From: JAEINY01 sp942490535
Lineage (GTDB): Bacteria > Bacteroidota > Bacteroidia > Bacteroidales > Marinilabiliaceae
Reading direction: 5' to 3'
DNA: 64,000 nt
Assembly: GCA_942490535.1 (NCBI GenBank)
Contig: CALNXQ010000008.1
Span: 124,001 to 188,000 of the forward strand
The position numbers and the translations under genes were made by a program. The notes under the pieces were generated by a model. It did no database searches, had not been told where the DNA came from, and saw nothing but the letters and a program-made list of their open reading frames with translations. This document shows, piece by piece, positions 28,180 to 38,287 of this stretch (within the stretch, counting starts at the first letter, position 1; every line of letters starts with the position of its first letter).

Positions 28180-31100
28180 TTAGTTAACCGGTTTTAACAC
28201 AAAACTGTAAGCATATTCATTATTCTCTAAACGATACTGTTTATGACTCCAGGCACCCCAGCTATTATCACCCCCAACACCACACTGTTTCAAATCAATA
28301 TGCAAAAACACATTGTTCCGTGGATGCACATCAGAAGAATGCTGTTGTTTTTTAGTCAATCCCGGATCAAAATCAGAAGAACAAAAATGAAGAGCACTTC
28401 CACTTAATGGTTGTAAACCTTCCACTTTAAGGCCAAATCCGTCTCTATTTGTTAATGATAACCAGCGAATATCAGTTTTATAGCCATTTTCCTGAGGCCT
28501 GATATAAGGTACAAATTGATTACTAACATCATCAGAATAAATACCCAGAAAAGAGGCTGTATTGCGATCATTATAATTTTCCCATGGACCTCTTCCATAA
28601 TAGGAGAACTGATTATACTCAGATGATAAACATAATTCCATACCAAAACGTGGCATATCCGGTAAATCAATTGAGCCGGCCTTGTAATTTACTTCAACTT
28701 TCAAACTACCGTCTCCAAACATACTGTACTTTAATTGATAATTTGATTCAACATCACGCAAAAGAAGATCAGCTGTAACCACTACTGAATTATTTACCTC
28801 TTCCACTTTAATATTTTTCAGTTCCCTATTTCTGCCAGCTGTGCGCCATATATTACAACGTGTTGGCATGTTATTTCCGAAATCATTATCTGTTGGCGCC
28901 CGCCAAAAATCAGGCTGCAATTCAGAATTAATTAGCCATTTACCATTCGCGATCATTCTATAAACCAAACCAGTATTTTTACTAATGCGTACTTCAACAT
29001 TATTGCTAATTAATATAATGGTACTATTCTCATCCTTAAAAACAGGCTTCACATCAGATATTTGATTACTCACAAAATAATCATTACAATTATAAGCCAT
29101 CTCATTACGAGCTACTTCATAGCCTTGTGGAATCAGATTTTTTGCTTTTTTTGTAAAAGCAAAAACATTAAGCAAATATTCCGCACCTTTTATAGCTTTA
29201 ACTTGTGGTAATGGCAATTTAATTTTCTTCGTTTCACCAGGTTTGACATTGCAATCAAAATCTCCATTAGCAATCTTTTGGCCATTTCTTAGTAATACCC
29301 ATTTAAAGTTGAATTGATTCAGATTGATAAATGAATATTCGTTAAAAACAGTCAATTCCCCATTATTCAGATTTACCGGAACAAAATGAATGTTCTGATA
29401 TTGATGCTTTACTTCCAATAACCCGGGATGGGGAGTCCGATCAGGAAAAACAACACCATTAAGGCAAAAATTCTCATCATGAGTATATTGATACCCGTTT
29501 AGATCACCTCCATAAGCCCAATATGTTTCACCAGTCGACTTTTTTGCAAGAAGCCCCTGATCAACCCAATCCCAGATGAAACCTCCCTGCATGTGGGGCT
29601 TTGAACGAATCAGATCCCAATACTCTTTAAAATTACCATTACTATTACCCATTGCATGAGAATATTCACACATGATATAAGGACGTCCTGGATTTTCTTT
29701 TTCAGCATAATTCTGCATGCTATTCATACCAGGATACATTGGACAAACAATATCCGTATTTTCATTTTCACCAGCCTGTTCAAACTGAACCAAACGCGTA
29801 TTATCTCTATTTTTGATCCATTTGTAGGCATCGTGAAAAACAGGTCCATTGCCACACTCATTACCCAAGCTCCAGATTATTACAGAAGGGTGGTTTTTAT
29901 CACGTTCAACTAAACGTTGTATCCGATCCATATGTGCATCATACCATTCTGGTAAATAAGCCGGATGAATGGATTTATTAAACCATCCCTGCCACTCTGC
30001 CCCCATGGCATGAGTTTCAATATTGGCTTCATCTACTAAATAAAGGCCATATTGATCGCATAAAGAAATCCACATTGGACTATGTGGATAATGAGAGGTA
30101 CGTACTGCATTAATGTTGTGAGCTTTCATCACCTCAATATCTTTAACCATGGTTTCTTTATCCACATAATGACCGGTAATATGATTATGCTCATGTAGGT
30201 TGACCCCTTTAACAAGCACAGCCTTTCCATTAACTAAAAGTTGGCTATTCTTCAACTCCACAGTGCGAAATCCAATTTTTTGTGAAGTGGACTCAATAAG
30301 GTTACCATCATCATCATATAATGAAAGCAACAAATGATAAAGATAAGGATCCTCAGCACTCCACTGGTTGACCCTTTTTAACAAAGATTCAATAAAAACA
30401 TTAGAAGAAGTACCAGCTATGGTCTTCCAACTCTTTTTAGTGTTATACACCTCTCTTCCGTCGGCGTCAAAAATACAGGCTTCTAATAAACCAGAAACCA
30501 CTTCAGCACGATAGTTTCTCACTGTCAAATCAAGAGAAAAAATCCCATTCCTATAATCTTCATCCAATCCGGCTTTTATAAAGAAATCATCAATACGAAC
30601 CTGATCAGTGCCAATTAGATAGACACTACGATCAATACCTGAAAGACGCCAAAAATCCTGATCTTCCAAATAAGATCCATCACTCCAACGATACACTTCA
30701 ACAGCCAGGTTATTCATCCCATTTCGGACATAATTTGTGATATCAAACTCAACAGGGCTTTTTGTCCCCTCACTGTATCCAACCTCTACGCCATTCACCC
30801 ATACATACATAGCCGAGGTTCCTGCTTCAAAATGCAGCACAACTCTACGATTATCCCAACGATCAGGAAGCAGGAAAGTACGTTTATATGAACCAACAGG
30901 GTTATGACGATGATCAATAAACGGAGGATTTTTCGGAAAAGGGTATGTGATGTTTGTATAAATTGGAGTACCATACCCCTGCAACTCCCAATTGGAAGGA
31001 ACCTGAATATCATCCCATCCACTTAAATCATAGCTATCTTTGTAAAAATTAACAGGACGATCATCAGACGAATATGACCAATGAAATTTCCAGTTCCCAT

Positions 31101-31296
31101 CCAAATCAAGCACACAAGAAGATTTCGCTCTATCGTTTTGTAAAGCGGAAGCTTTATTCGTAAAAGGGATGAATGTGGCACGAGGTACTCCCTTGTTAAT
31201 TCCATAAATTGCAGGATTTTCCCAATCGTTTGAAGATTGAGCCCAACAGAAAGCCCCCCATAGAAACAAAATAAAAAAGATAAGATTATTCTTCAT
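28180..31296 (-). CDS. Secreted GH2 beta-galactosidase (LacZ type)
   Basis: This 1038-residue protein has a signal peptide (about 1-19, ending FCWAQ) and the full LacZ layout. There is a sugar-binding jelly roll (about 50-220; WELQGYGTPIYTNITYPFP), an Ig-like domain, a TIM barrel (about 335-630) and a C-terminal Bgal_small_N domain (about 760-1036). The acid/base Glu lies in WSLGNECGNGP (about 479) and the nucleophile Glu in MCEYSHAMGNSNG (about 543). It hydrolyses terminal beta-D-galactosides, here probably galactosyl side chains or galacto-oligosaccharides released by the GH16 and GH43 enzymes. It lies 19 bp after the GH88 gene in the same operon. Beta-glucuronidase is less likely given the LacZ-length C-terminal domain. 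Confidence 0.95.
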   Translation of the reverse strand: MKNNLIFFILFLWGAFCWAQSSNDWENPAIYGINKGVPRATFIPFTNKASALQNDRAKSSCVLDLDGNWKFHWSYSSDDRPVNFYKDSYDLSGWDDIQVPSNWELQGYGTPIYTNITYPFPKNPPFIDHRHNPVGSYKRTFLLPDRWDNRRVVLHFEAGTSAMYVWVNGVEVGYSEGTKSPVEFDITNYVRNGMNNLAVEVYRWSDGSYLEDQDFWRLSGIDRSVYLIGTDQVRIDDFFIKAGLDEDYRNGIFSLDLTVRNYRAEVVSGLLEACIFDADGREVYNTKKSWKTIAGTSSNVFIESLLKRVNQWSAEDPYLYHLLLSLYDDDGNLIESTSQKIGFRTVELKNSQLLVNGKAVLVKGVNLHEHNHITGHYVDKETMVKDIEVMKAHNINAVRTSHYPHSPMWISLCDQYGLYLVDEANIETHAMGAEWQGWFNKSIHPAYLPEWYDAHMDRIQRLVERDKNHPSVIIWSLGNECGNGPVFHDAYKWIKNRDNTRLVQFEQAGENENTDIVCPMYPGMNSMQNYAEKENPGRPYIMCEYSHAMGNSNGNFKEYWDLIRSKPHMQGGFIWDWVDQGLLAKKSTGETYWAYGGDLNGYQYTHDENFCLNGVVFPDRTPHPGLLEVKHQYQNIHFVPVNLNNGELTVFNEYSFINLNQFNFKWVLLRNGQKIANGDFDCNVKPGETKKIKLPLPQVKAIKGAEYLLNVFAFTKKAKNLIPQGYEVARNEMAYNCNDYFVSNQISDVKPVFKDENSTIILISNNVEVRISKNTGLVYRMIANGKWLINSELQPDFWRAPTDNDFGNNMPTRCNIWRTAGRNRELKNIKVEEVNNSVVVTADLLLRDVESNYQLKYSMFGDGSLKVEVNYKAGSIDLPDMPRFGMELCLSSEYNQFSYYGRGPWENYNDRNTASFLGIYSDDVSNQFVPYIRPQENGYKTDIRWLSLTNRDGFGLKVEGLQPLSGSALHFCSSDFDPGLTKKQQHSSDVHPRNNVFLHIDLKQCGVGGDNSWGAWSHKQYRLENNEYAYSFVLKPVN

Positions 31297-31315
31297 AATT
31301 ATTAAATAAAGTGTT

Positions 31316-32566
31316 TTAATTAGTATGGAATACTGAATATTTAGTGTGAAGCAGTTTTTTCATACGCATTAATGCTTCTACATAATAGTAATCGGCATAA
31401 GTAAGTGGAACATCAACTTCGGAACCATTAGGCATATGACCAACACTGTGTTTGAGAATAAAATACCCATTTTCGCCTAAATTAGCCCGGTACTCAGAAG
31501 AACTCATTATACGCAGCTGTTTTTCAGCAACAAAGAGATATTCCTTTGATTTTTCTTCAGAAACAAACCCACTCAATTCGATTAGAGCAGAACAAATAAT
31601 AGCTCCGGCGGAAGCATCTCTCTTTTCGTTAGGAATATTTGGAGCATTAAAATCCCAATAAGGAATTTTATCTTCAGGCAAATTTGGATGGTTTATAATA
31701 AAATCAGCGATTTTTTTTGCAAGTTGTAGATACACTTTATTTCCGGACTCACGATACATCATCGTATAGCCATACAACCCCCATCCCTGACCACGGGCCC
31801 ATGCAGAACAGTCAGAAAACCCCTGAGCAGTATTTTTCTTTTCAACCAGACCTGTAATAGTATCATACGACACCACATGATAACTACTGAAATCATCCCG
31901 GAAATGATTTTTCATAGTCGTATTTGCATGAATTTCCGCAACCTTACCAAAAGCAGAATCATTAAAGGCTTTCGAAGTCCATTCAAGCATTTCCAGATTC
32001 ATCATATTATCAATGATAACCGGATATTGCCATTGAGCACTCCAGGAAGCATAATCCCAAGATCGAATGCAACCAACAATTGGATTAAAACGGGAGATTA
32101 ATGAATTGGAAGCGGTATGAATTACTTCCAAAAATTCACTCTTTTTTGTTAATCGATAGGCATTTCCAAAACTACAGAAAATCATAAATCCTACATCATG
32201 GTTATCAGTTGTGTATTTCTGATCTTCTACTCTAAGGGTATAATCTGTTGCCCATTTCATTAAGGTATCCGTTGGGTTGTTTTCATACAGATACCAAAGT
32301 ACACCTGGGTAAAATCCACTTACCCACCAAGATGAGCTACAAGTAACCAATTGACCTTGTTTATCTATCGTTTTAGGTAGTCTATCGGGCTGATCTTTTA
32401 AAGCACGCGCCATTAACAAGCTCTGTTGAGTTGAAAACTGCAACGCTTCATCAATTACTTTTTGAATGGATTCCTCATCCGTTTTTGGCGTATTGCAAGC
32501 TACTAAACCTGCAATAAATAACAATATCACAACTAACGTCTTATAAGATACTAGTCCTTTATCCAT
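31316..32566 (-). CDS. GH88 unsaturated glucuronyl hydrolase, lipoprotein
   Basis: This 416-residue protein has a lipoprotein signal (FIAGLVACN, Cys about 24) and the alpha6/alpha6-barrel signatures of GH88: NHDVGF with the catalytic Asp (about 122) and IIDNMMNLEML with the second Asp (about 185). WARGQGWGLYGYTM and a C-terminal ADYYYVEALMR are also present. GH88 removes 4,5-unsaturated uronic acid from the non-reducing end of oligosaccharides made by lyases, by hydration of the double bond. Its presence implies that a lyase acts in this pathway; the BNR_4 protein two genes on is the local candidate. It precedes the GH2 gene by 19 bp and follows a hairpin after the F5/8 lipoprotein gene. Confidence 0.93.
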   Translation of the reverse strand: MDKGLVSYKTLVVILLFIAGLVACNTPKTDEESIQKVIDEALQFSTQQSLLMARALKDQPDRLPKTIDKQGQLVTCSSSWWVSGFYPGVLWYLYENNPTDTLMKWATDYTLRVEDQKYTTDNHDVGFMIFCSFGNAYRLTKKSEFLEVIHTASNSLISRFNPIVGCIRSWDYASWSAQWQYPVIIDNMMNLEMLEWTSKAFNDSAFGKVAEIHANTTMKNHFRDDFSSYHVVSYDTITGLVEKKNTAQGFSDCSAWARGQGWGLYGYTMMYRESGNKVYLQLAKKIADFIINHPNLPEDKIPYWDFNAPNIPNEKRDASAGAIICSALIELSGFVSEEKSKEYLFVAEKQLRIMSSSEYRANLGENGYFILKHSVGHMPNGSEVDVPLTYADYYYVEALMRMKKLLHTKYSVFHTN

Positions 32567-32610
32567 TATTCACAAACTAGAGTATTATACTTAGATTCAA
32601 AACCTATTAA

Positions 32611-32654
32611 AAAAGAAATGGGAGAATGTCCCTCAGGTCTTCCCCCATTCTTTT
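32611..32654 (-). terminator. Attenuator-like hairpin between lipoprotein and GH88 genes
   Basis: On the minus strand AAAAGAATGGGGGAA pairs with TTCTCCCATTTCTTTT (one bulge, one G-T pair) around a 13-nt loop, followed by further T. It sits in the 105-bp gap between the F5/8 lipoprotein stop and the GH88 start. Partial termination could separate the uptake genes from the enzyme genes. Confidence 0.5.
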
Positions 32655-32671
32655 ACTAAAAACTATTTGCA

Positions 32672-33544
32672 TTATGCTTCAGGATCATAAACTTGAATGT
32701 CTACATCGTACAATTCAAATTCAGCCAGGTTGAAATAATTCCTATTATCATATGTTTCCAAGCAATTGTATCGAAAGTGCTTGAAGGTATGTCCGGGACG
32801 AAAAACAACCGAAGTATAATCAGCCCCGCCAGAGGAGGGCAATCCGGTGCTAATCTTTTCCAATGTTTCCCAGTTTTCCCCGTCTTCACTAATTTGTATT
32901 TCGACAATTTTGGGTGCTACCTGAGACCAAGCCCTGTTTACCAGATAAAACTGAAAATCATCAATTGGCTCATTCAATTCAATCTGAATATATTGAGGCA
33001 TAGGCATCTGAGGCGAACTCCAACGTGTATGAAAAAAGCTATTTTTATTCCCATCAATAAGATTACCAATAGGTCCTTCAGACGGCTCCTGGTTGTTTGT
33101 GCTCAGCTGGTCACCTGTTAACTCGATTTTCTTTGCCGTAATAGTCTCGCTAATTGGAGCCCTACCTGATTGAGCTTTGATAATTTTAGACTCTCCGGCT
33201 TTTTCGTCGGCACTAAAAGTCTGAAAGGTAAAACTATAATCCCCAAACTTAATCCTTGTATTATCTACTAATAATGAATTCGTATTTACCGAAGCCACCT
33301 CAAATACGTTCTTCTTCGTTAAAAAATCATAATAACCAATCTGCAACAGATAGTAATTCGAATCTGTTGGCACATCCCATTTTAGTAATATTTGACCTGG
33401 CAGAGCCTCTGCAGTAATATTTTGAACACTGGAAGGTCTACCACTTGAGCCCCCATTATCTTCTAATGTCTCAAAATTTTTATCGCAACTCATCACCAGA
33501 GTGGCCAGTACTACTGACAAAAAATAAATATATAACTGTTTCAT
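32672..33544 (-). CDS. F5/8-type C (discoidin) domain surface lipoprotein
   Basis: This 290-residue protein has a lipoprotein signal (LATLVMSCD, Cys about 20). A fibronectin-type or DUF4998-like beta-sandwich (about 38-125) and a C-terminal F5/8-type C domain follow (about 150-285; LIDGNKNSFFHTRWSS, PQYIQIELNEPIDDFQFYLV). Position directly after a SusC/SusD pair is where surface glycan-binding proteins (SGBP/SusE-like) are usually encoded, so it probably binds the polysaccharide at the cell surface. No catalytic motif was seen. It starts 35 bp after the SusD stop, in the same operon. Confidence 0.85.
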   Translation of the reverse strand: MKQLYIYFLSVVLATLVMSCDKNFETLEDNGGSSGRPSSVQNITAEALPGQILLKWDVPTDSNYYLLQIGYYDFLTKKNVFEVASVNTNSLLVDNTRIKFGDYSFTFQTFSADEKAGESKIIKAQSGRAPISETITAKKIELTGDQLSTNNQEPSEGPIGNLIDGNKNSFFHTRWSSPQMPMPQYIQIELNEPIDDFQFYLVNRAWSQVAPKIVEIQISEDGENWETLEKISTGLPSSGGADYTSVVFRPGHTFKHFRYNCLETYDNRNYFNLAEFELYDVDIQVYDPEA

Positions 33545-33578
33545 AATATTTCCTTTAATAACAGAATTAGCCCATTCA

Positions 33579-35249
33579 TTACCATCCCGTATTTTGACTC
33601 AAATTGGAATTCTTCCATCGCTCCGTATCAGGAATTGGGAAAAAGTACATTTTATCTTCCCATGCTCTTTCCTTAACAAATCGTGCAAACGTATACTGAT
33701 CCTCACCTACCTTATTAATCTCCAAACAAGTAATCGTCTTCAACACATCCCCCTCTTTCCATCTGCGTACATCCCAAAAACGATGGCCTTCAAAAGCCAG
33801 CTCCACCATCCGTTCGTTTTTGTATTTCTTTTCAAATACCTCATTGGATATTCCGATTGCCAATACCGGCATACCTACACCTGTACGCTGACGAATCACA
33901 TTCACAGCCTCACGGGCTGACATTGTTAATGTGGCATCAGTCGCATCTGCAGAACCCAAATATCGAAAAGCTGCTTCCGCATAGTTCAGATAAAACTCAC
34001 CCAAACGGTATGTTATCCATGAATGCCGTTTTTTGTTACTTGTGGATGGACGTAAATCAACCGAAGGATCAAGATATTTCTTCAAATAATATCCGGTTGT
34101 AGTCGCACCAGACAAGGGGGCACCATTAAGTCCGCCAACATAGGTTTGTAATTCATGTGTATTATAATTAGGCCATCCCGTATCACCATTTTTTGCAATC
34201 GTCATAGCAAAACGGGGATCGCGACCTTCATAAGGTTTATCCGCTTTGAAACCACTTCCCGGTTCATTCCAACGTAAGCCGGTTGCTTTCATCTCATAAG
34301 CATCTACCAGAGTTTGTGTGGGACAGTTTCCGGACTTACCCCCTTCCACACCGGCAGGAAAATTCCTGTTTTCGAAATCATTAGAATCACCAATACGACG
34401 TGCAAAAATCACTTCTGAAGCCTTATAATTATCCGTTCCCCACAGATCGGTATATTTTCCTAATGACTTTCCATAAGCCACACATGCATCAATTACCACT
34501 TTATTAGCAATAGCAGCCTCTTTCCAGTATTGTGAATTATTATTGAATAAATCACTGGCTTTATACAATAACGCTCTAGCTTTCAGTGCCAACACCGCAG
34601 CCCGAGTTATACGTCCATCTTCTTTATATGAATTGCTCCTAACAGGCAGCTCCATCACAATCTCATCACACTCCGACACAATAAAATCAAACACTTCATT
34701 ATATGGTGTACGGCTCACCGAATTGGCTTTTTCGGAAGTTAATACACTGGTTACCAAAGGCACATCACCATATTGACGAACCAGGTTAAAATAAAAATAA
34801 GCTCTCAAAAAACGCGCTTCAAACTGATAGCCGTTAAAACGCGCCATTTGCTCATTATAATCCTCGTTATATTTAAACTCTTCGAATGTTCTTCCCTGCG
34901 AAATCTTTAAGTATAAATTAACGGCACGTATTCCGGCATAACTGTCACTCCAAATACCAGCTTTAGGATTACCAGCATTCCAGGCTCCACTGTAAAAATC
35001 GTGAATGCTCGATGATTTCCATACATAATCTGATTCATCACAAGCTGAAGCTAACATAGCTCCACCATAGTTTCCAAAATCATAATCAAGATAACTATAG
35101 ATATTGGTAACAAACTTACCGACACGATCAAAACTGGAGAATATTGCCTCCTCATCATAGCTCACAAACTCATTGTAATTCATCTCATCTTCACAAGCAT
35201 ACAGTGAAACAAGACCAACCAGAGCGAATAATATATATTTCAATTTCAT
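33579..35249 (-). CDS. SusD-like outer-membrane glycan-binding lipoprotein (pair 1)
   Basis: About 556 residues starting at ATG 35249 (the frame opens earlier only with TTG at 35258). It has a lipoprotein signal (VSLYACED), the helical SusD core with FEARFLRAYFYFNLVRQYGDVPL (about 145-170) and the RagB/SusD C-terminal region with YRLGEFYLNYAEAAFR, EKKYKNERMVELAFEGHRFWDVRRW and the final NLSQNTGW. It caps the partner SusC transporter and binds the incoming oligosaccharide. It starts 19 bp after the SusC gene of pair 1. Confidence 0.95.
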   Translation of the reverse strand: MKLKYILFALVGLVSLYACEDEMNYNEFVSYDEEAIFSSFDRVGKFVTNIYSYLDYDFGNYGGAMLASACDESDYVWKSSSIHDFYSGAWNAGNPKAGIWSDSYAGIRAVNLYLKISQGRTFEEFKYNEDYNEQMARFNGYQFEARFLRAYFYFNLVRQYGDVPLVTSVLTSEKANSVSRTPYNEVFDFIVSECDEIVMELPVRSNSYKEDGRITRAAVLALKARALLYKASDLFNNNSQYWKEAAIANKVVIDACVAYGKSLGKYTDLWGTDNYKASEVIFARRIGDSNDFENRNFPAGVEGGKSGNCPTQTLVDAYEMKATGLRWNEPGSGFKADKPYEGRDPRFAMTIAKNGDTGWPNYNTHELQTYVGGLNGAPLSGATTTGYYLKKYLDPSVDLRPSTSNKKRHSWITYRLGEFYLNYAEAAFRYLGSADATDATLTMSAREAVNVIRQRTGVGMPVLAIGISNEVFEKKYKNERMVELAFEGHRFWDVRRWKEGDVLKTITCLEINKVGEDQYTFARFVKERAWEDKMYFFPIPDTERWKNSNLSQNTGW

Positions 35250-35268
35250 GATTATCAAAATTAAATGA

Positions 35269-38265
35269 TTAAAGGCCTATTGAAAAACCAACATTAATAG
35301 AACGTGTCATCGGATAGGCTATCCCAACTGACTCCGGATCAGAAATGTCAATGCTATCAAAACAGAATAAATCAATTCCTCTGACATACAACTTAGCGGA
35401 CCTCATCCTCAATTTAGACAACAATGCATTAGGGAGCTTATAATAAAACTCACAATTTCTTAATTGTAGAAAGGAGGCATCAGCTAACCAAATAGAATTA
35501 GTCCTAAAATTATTATCGTTACTTTCTGCTGTCAAACGAGGATATTTTGCAAACGGGTTTTCAGGTGTCCACCGATTTTCATAATAATGCTCCGAAATAT
35601 TCGTATTATTAATTAACGGCCAATACATACTGCTTGTATTTAAAACCGCCGTATAATTACTTACTCCCTGAAACAGTGCACTTACTCCAAATCCTTTGTA
35701 TTCCACACCCAGATCAAAAGAGTAATAGATCTCTGGAACAGTACTATTGTATCCCAAAGCGATTTCATCATAATCATTGATAATATTATCTCCATTTTGA
35801 TCTTTATACTTAATATCACCTGGTTTAACGTTGCTAAACTGTTGAGCCGGACTATTGTTAATATCCGCCTCATCCACAAAGAAACCAATCGCCTGCAAAC
35901 CAAATATCTGATTAACCGGATTACCGGTGCGACGCAGGTAATCTTCTGCACGTGGCTCTTCTAACTGTTCTTTAATCTCGTTCTTGGCAAGCGTAAACTT
36001 ACCTCCCAGATTTAGTTTAAAATCATCCCACTGCTTATTATATACCGCACCGGCTTCGAATCCCCAACTATCAACCACTCCGGCATTTACATAAGGAGAT
36101 GAAACACCTAATACAGCAGAATTAGCACCACCTTGTGACACCCAGATATCTTTTCGTTTCTCAAAATAACCATCAGCAGTGATAACCAATCCATTAAACA
36201 TACCCGCATCAATTCCTAAGTTATATTTAATGGCTTTTTCCCTATTTGTACTCGTACTTGCCAAGCGTCCTTCTCTTGTTCCATCAAACCATCCATAATT
36301 CTCACCTAAGGAATATCCGCTACCGCCCACATAGCTTTGCTCCCAGTAATCTTCAGCGGGAATGTTATCCCCATTAATGATTCCCCACGATGCTCTTAAT
36401 TTCAGGAAATCCACCGACGAAAGACCCTTCATGAAATCTTCATTGGAAACAACCCAGGCGGCCGCCACCGTTGGTGAGAATCCCCATTTTGCACCAGGAG
36501 CAAACTTATTTGAACCAGAAGTTGCTAATGTCAAATCAGCTATATACTTGTTGTTATGTACATAATGCCCGTACAACGCCACATTCTGGTGAAAATAGGT
36601 GTTATGCTGACCATTCATATTAAGGTTATCATACGAATAGATTATAGAACTGAAGAACTTCCCTTGCCCTGTTGTTCCCTCATAATCCACATTTGCAATA
36701 AAATTTGTATGCCGGTTCTGCCAATCCAGTTTATTATCAAACTCTATCCCCTTATCTTCACCGCCGGTATAACGCGACAGGGTAGCAGGCTCATTATTGA
36801 TCCATTCAGTTACAACATCACTGGCGTATGCGAACTTTTTAGTGTGACCTTCCCAATAGGCTGCCGTATTATCATAACCCATACGTATAGATGCACTTAA
36901 ACCTTCTAAATACACATCCAGATCCTGCGTTAATTTCATATCTGCATACATGGCTCTGGTGTGTCCTTTTGAATAGCCTCGTGCTTGTACCATGGCCACC
37001 GGGTTATTTCCTTCCCAAGTGGCATTTCCGCCCCATATACCATCACTGGTTTTAATTGGAAAAGCTGCAGAAGGCGTATTGTACAACTTTGTCATAATAT
37101 TATCAGAACCCAAACCAGGTCTGGAAAATTCATTAAGTACACCCATTAAATTAACCTGAACTTTGGTCGAAGAAGTCACATCAATATCTAAATTCGTGCG
37201 CACATTTCCTTTGGAAAATTTTTCCTGGGTTGAATATCCTTCATTTGCATCCGTGTTATCAAAGAATCCCTCATTGCCTTGTAAATTCAATAAAGTAAAA
37301 TAGCGCATTCTCTTGCCGCCCCCACGGAAATTGACATTATAAATATTAGACATGCCATTATCGCGAAATACTTCATTCCACCAATCCACATTGGGATATA
37401 GATTTGGATATGCACCGCTCTGAAAAGCATTCAATTCATTCTGTGAATAACGTACTGTCTTTCCATCATTTATTAAAGCTTCATTAACTGCATTCGCATA
37501 CATATATGAATCAGCCAATTCAGGTAAACGTGTTTGCGTTTTAAAACCATGATCGTAACTCACATTAATTTCCCGAGTCTCATATTTACCTCTTTTGGTG
37601 GTAATAGAAAGTACTCCATTAATTCCATTATAACCATAAAGAGCCAATGCAGCGGCATCGCGGAGCACAGAAACTGATTCCACTTCTTCGGGAGTAACGT
37701 ATTTCAAATCACGCTCCAGCCCATCTACCAATACAAGTATGCCATTACTGGATATTGTTTGTAAACCACGAATGCAAAAAGTAGGCTCCTGATCCCAAAC
37801 AGGTCCGCTATTTTGAAGAGCTGTTAAACCAAGTGCATTCCCAAACAACGAATTACCAATTCCAAAAGCTGAGCGTTGATTCACCTGAACACCGGAAGTT
37901 CTTGAAATAGCAGCTGTAGACTCAGATACCGTTTGCTCAATACCAAAACCACGATCCACCGCTTCACCTGAAAAATCCATTTTAATCGTTACAGGCTCTG
38001 CTAAAGTAATTTCAATCGTCTTAGAACTATTATCAGCACATTTCACCACTAATTTATCATTAACAGCAGCCGAAATACTGAACTTACCGTTCTTATCCGT
38101 CACCACATGCGCCCCATAATTAGTTAATGATGAAACCTGAGCGCCTGAAACCGGATTACCATTTCGATCAATCACCTGACCGGTTGCATTATAACTTTGC
38201 GACCATCCTGTCACATAATACAACATAAAAATGGCTAAAACTATTATTCTATATTTTATTAGCAT
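35269..38265 (-). CDS. SusC-like TonB-dependent oligosaccharide transporter (pair 1)
   Basis: This 998-residue outer-membrane protein has a signal peptide (about 1-22), a carboxypeptidase-regulatory-like N-terminal domain (about 25-95; GQVIDRNGNPVSGAQV), a plug domain with FCIRGLQTISSNGILVLVDG, and a beta-barrel ending IAYPMTRSINVGFSIGL. The plug contains LRDAAALALYGYNGINGVL in place of the usual ATAVYGxRGANGV, so it belongs to a divergent branch. It imports oligosaccharides with TonB energy together with the SusD-like partner directly downstream. Spacing to the SusD stop of pair 2 upstream is 22 bp, so all four transport genes form one operon. Confidence 0.95.
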   Translation of the reverse strand: MLIKYRIIVLAIFMLYYVTGWSQSYNATGQVIDRNGNPVSGAQVSSLTNYGAHVVTDKNGKFSISAAVNDKLVVKCADNSSKTIEITLAEPVTIKMDFSGEAVDRGFGIEQTVSESTAAISRTSGVQVNQRSAFGIGNSLFGNALGLTALQNSGPVWDQEPTFCIRGLQTISSNGILVLVDGLERDLKYVTPEEVESVSVLRDAAALALYGYNGINGVLSITTKRGKYETREINVSYDHGFKTQTRLPELADSYMYANAVNEALINDGKTVRYSQNELNAFQSGAYPNLYPNVDWWNEVFRDNGMSNIYNVNFRGGGKRMRYFTLLNLQGNEGFFDNTDANEGYSTQEKFSKGNVRTNLDIDVTSSTKVQVNLMGVLNEFSRPGLGSDNIMTKLYNTPSAAFPIKTSDGIWGGNATWEGNNPVAMVQARGYSKGHTRAMYADMKLTQDLDVYLEGLSASIRMGYDNTAAYWEGHTKKFAYASDVVTEWINNEPATLSRYTGGEDKGIEFDNKLDWQNRHTNFIANVDYEGTTGQGKFFSSIIYSYDNLNMNGQHNTYFHQNVALYGHYVHNNKYIADLTLATSGSNKFAPGAKWGFSPTVAAAWVVSNEDFMKGLSSVDFLKLRASWGIINGDNIPAEDYWEQSYVGGSGYSLGENYGWFDGTREGRLASTSTNREKAIKYNLGIDAGMFNGLVITADGYFEKRKDIWVSQGGANSAVLGVSSPYVNAGVVDSWGFEAGAVYNKQWDDFKLNLGGKFTLAKNEIKEQLEEPRAEDYLRRTGNPVNQIFGLQAIGFFVDEADINNSPAQQFSNVKPGDIKYKDQNGDNIINDYDEIALGYNSTVPEIYYSFDLGVEYKGFGVSALFQGVSNYTAVLNTSSMYWPLINNTNISEHYYENRWTPENPFAKYPRLTAESNDNNFRTNSIWLADASFLQLRNCEFYYKLPNALLSKLRMRSAKLYVRGIDLFCFDSIDISDPESVGIAYPMTRSINVGFSIGL

Positions 38266-38287
38266 AATTGTCTATTTATAAAATTTA

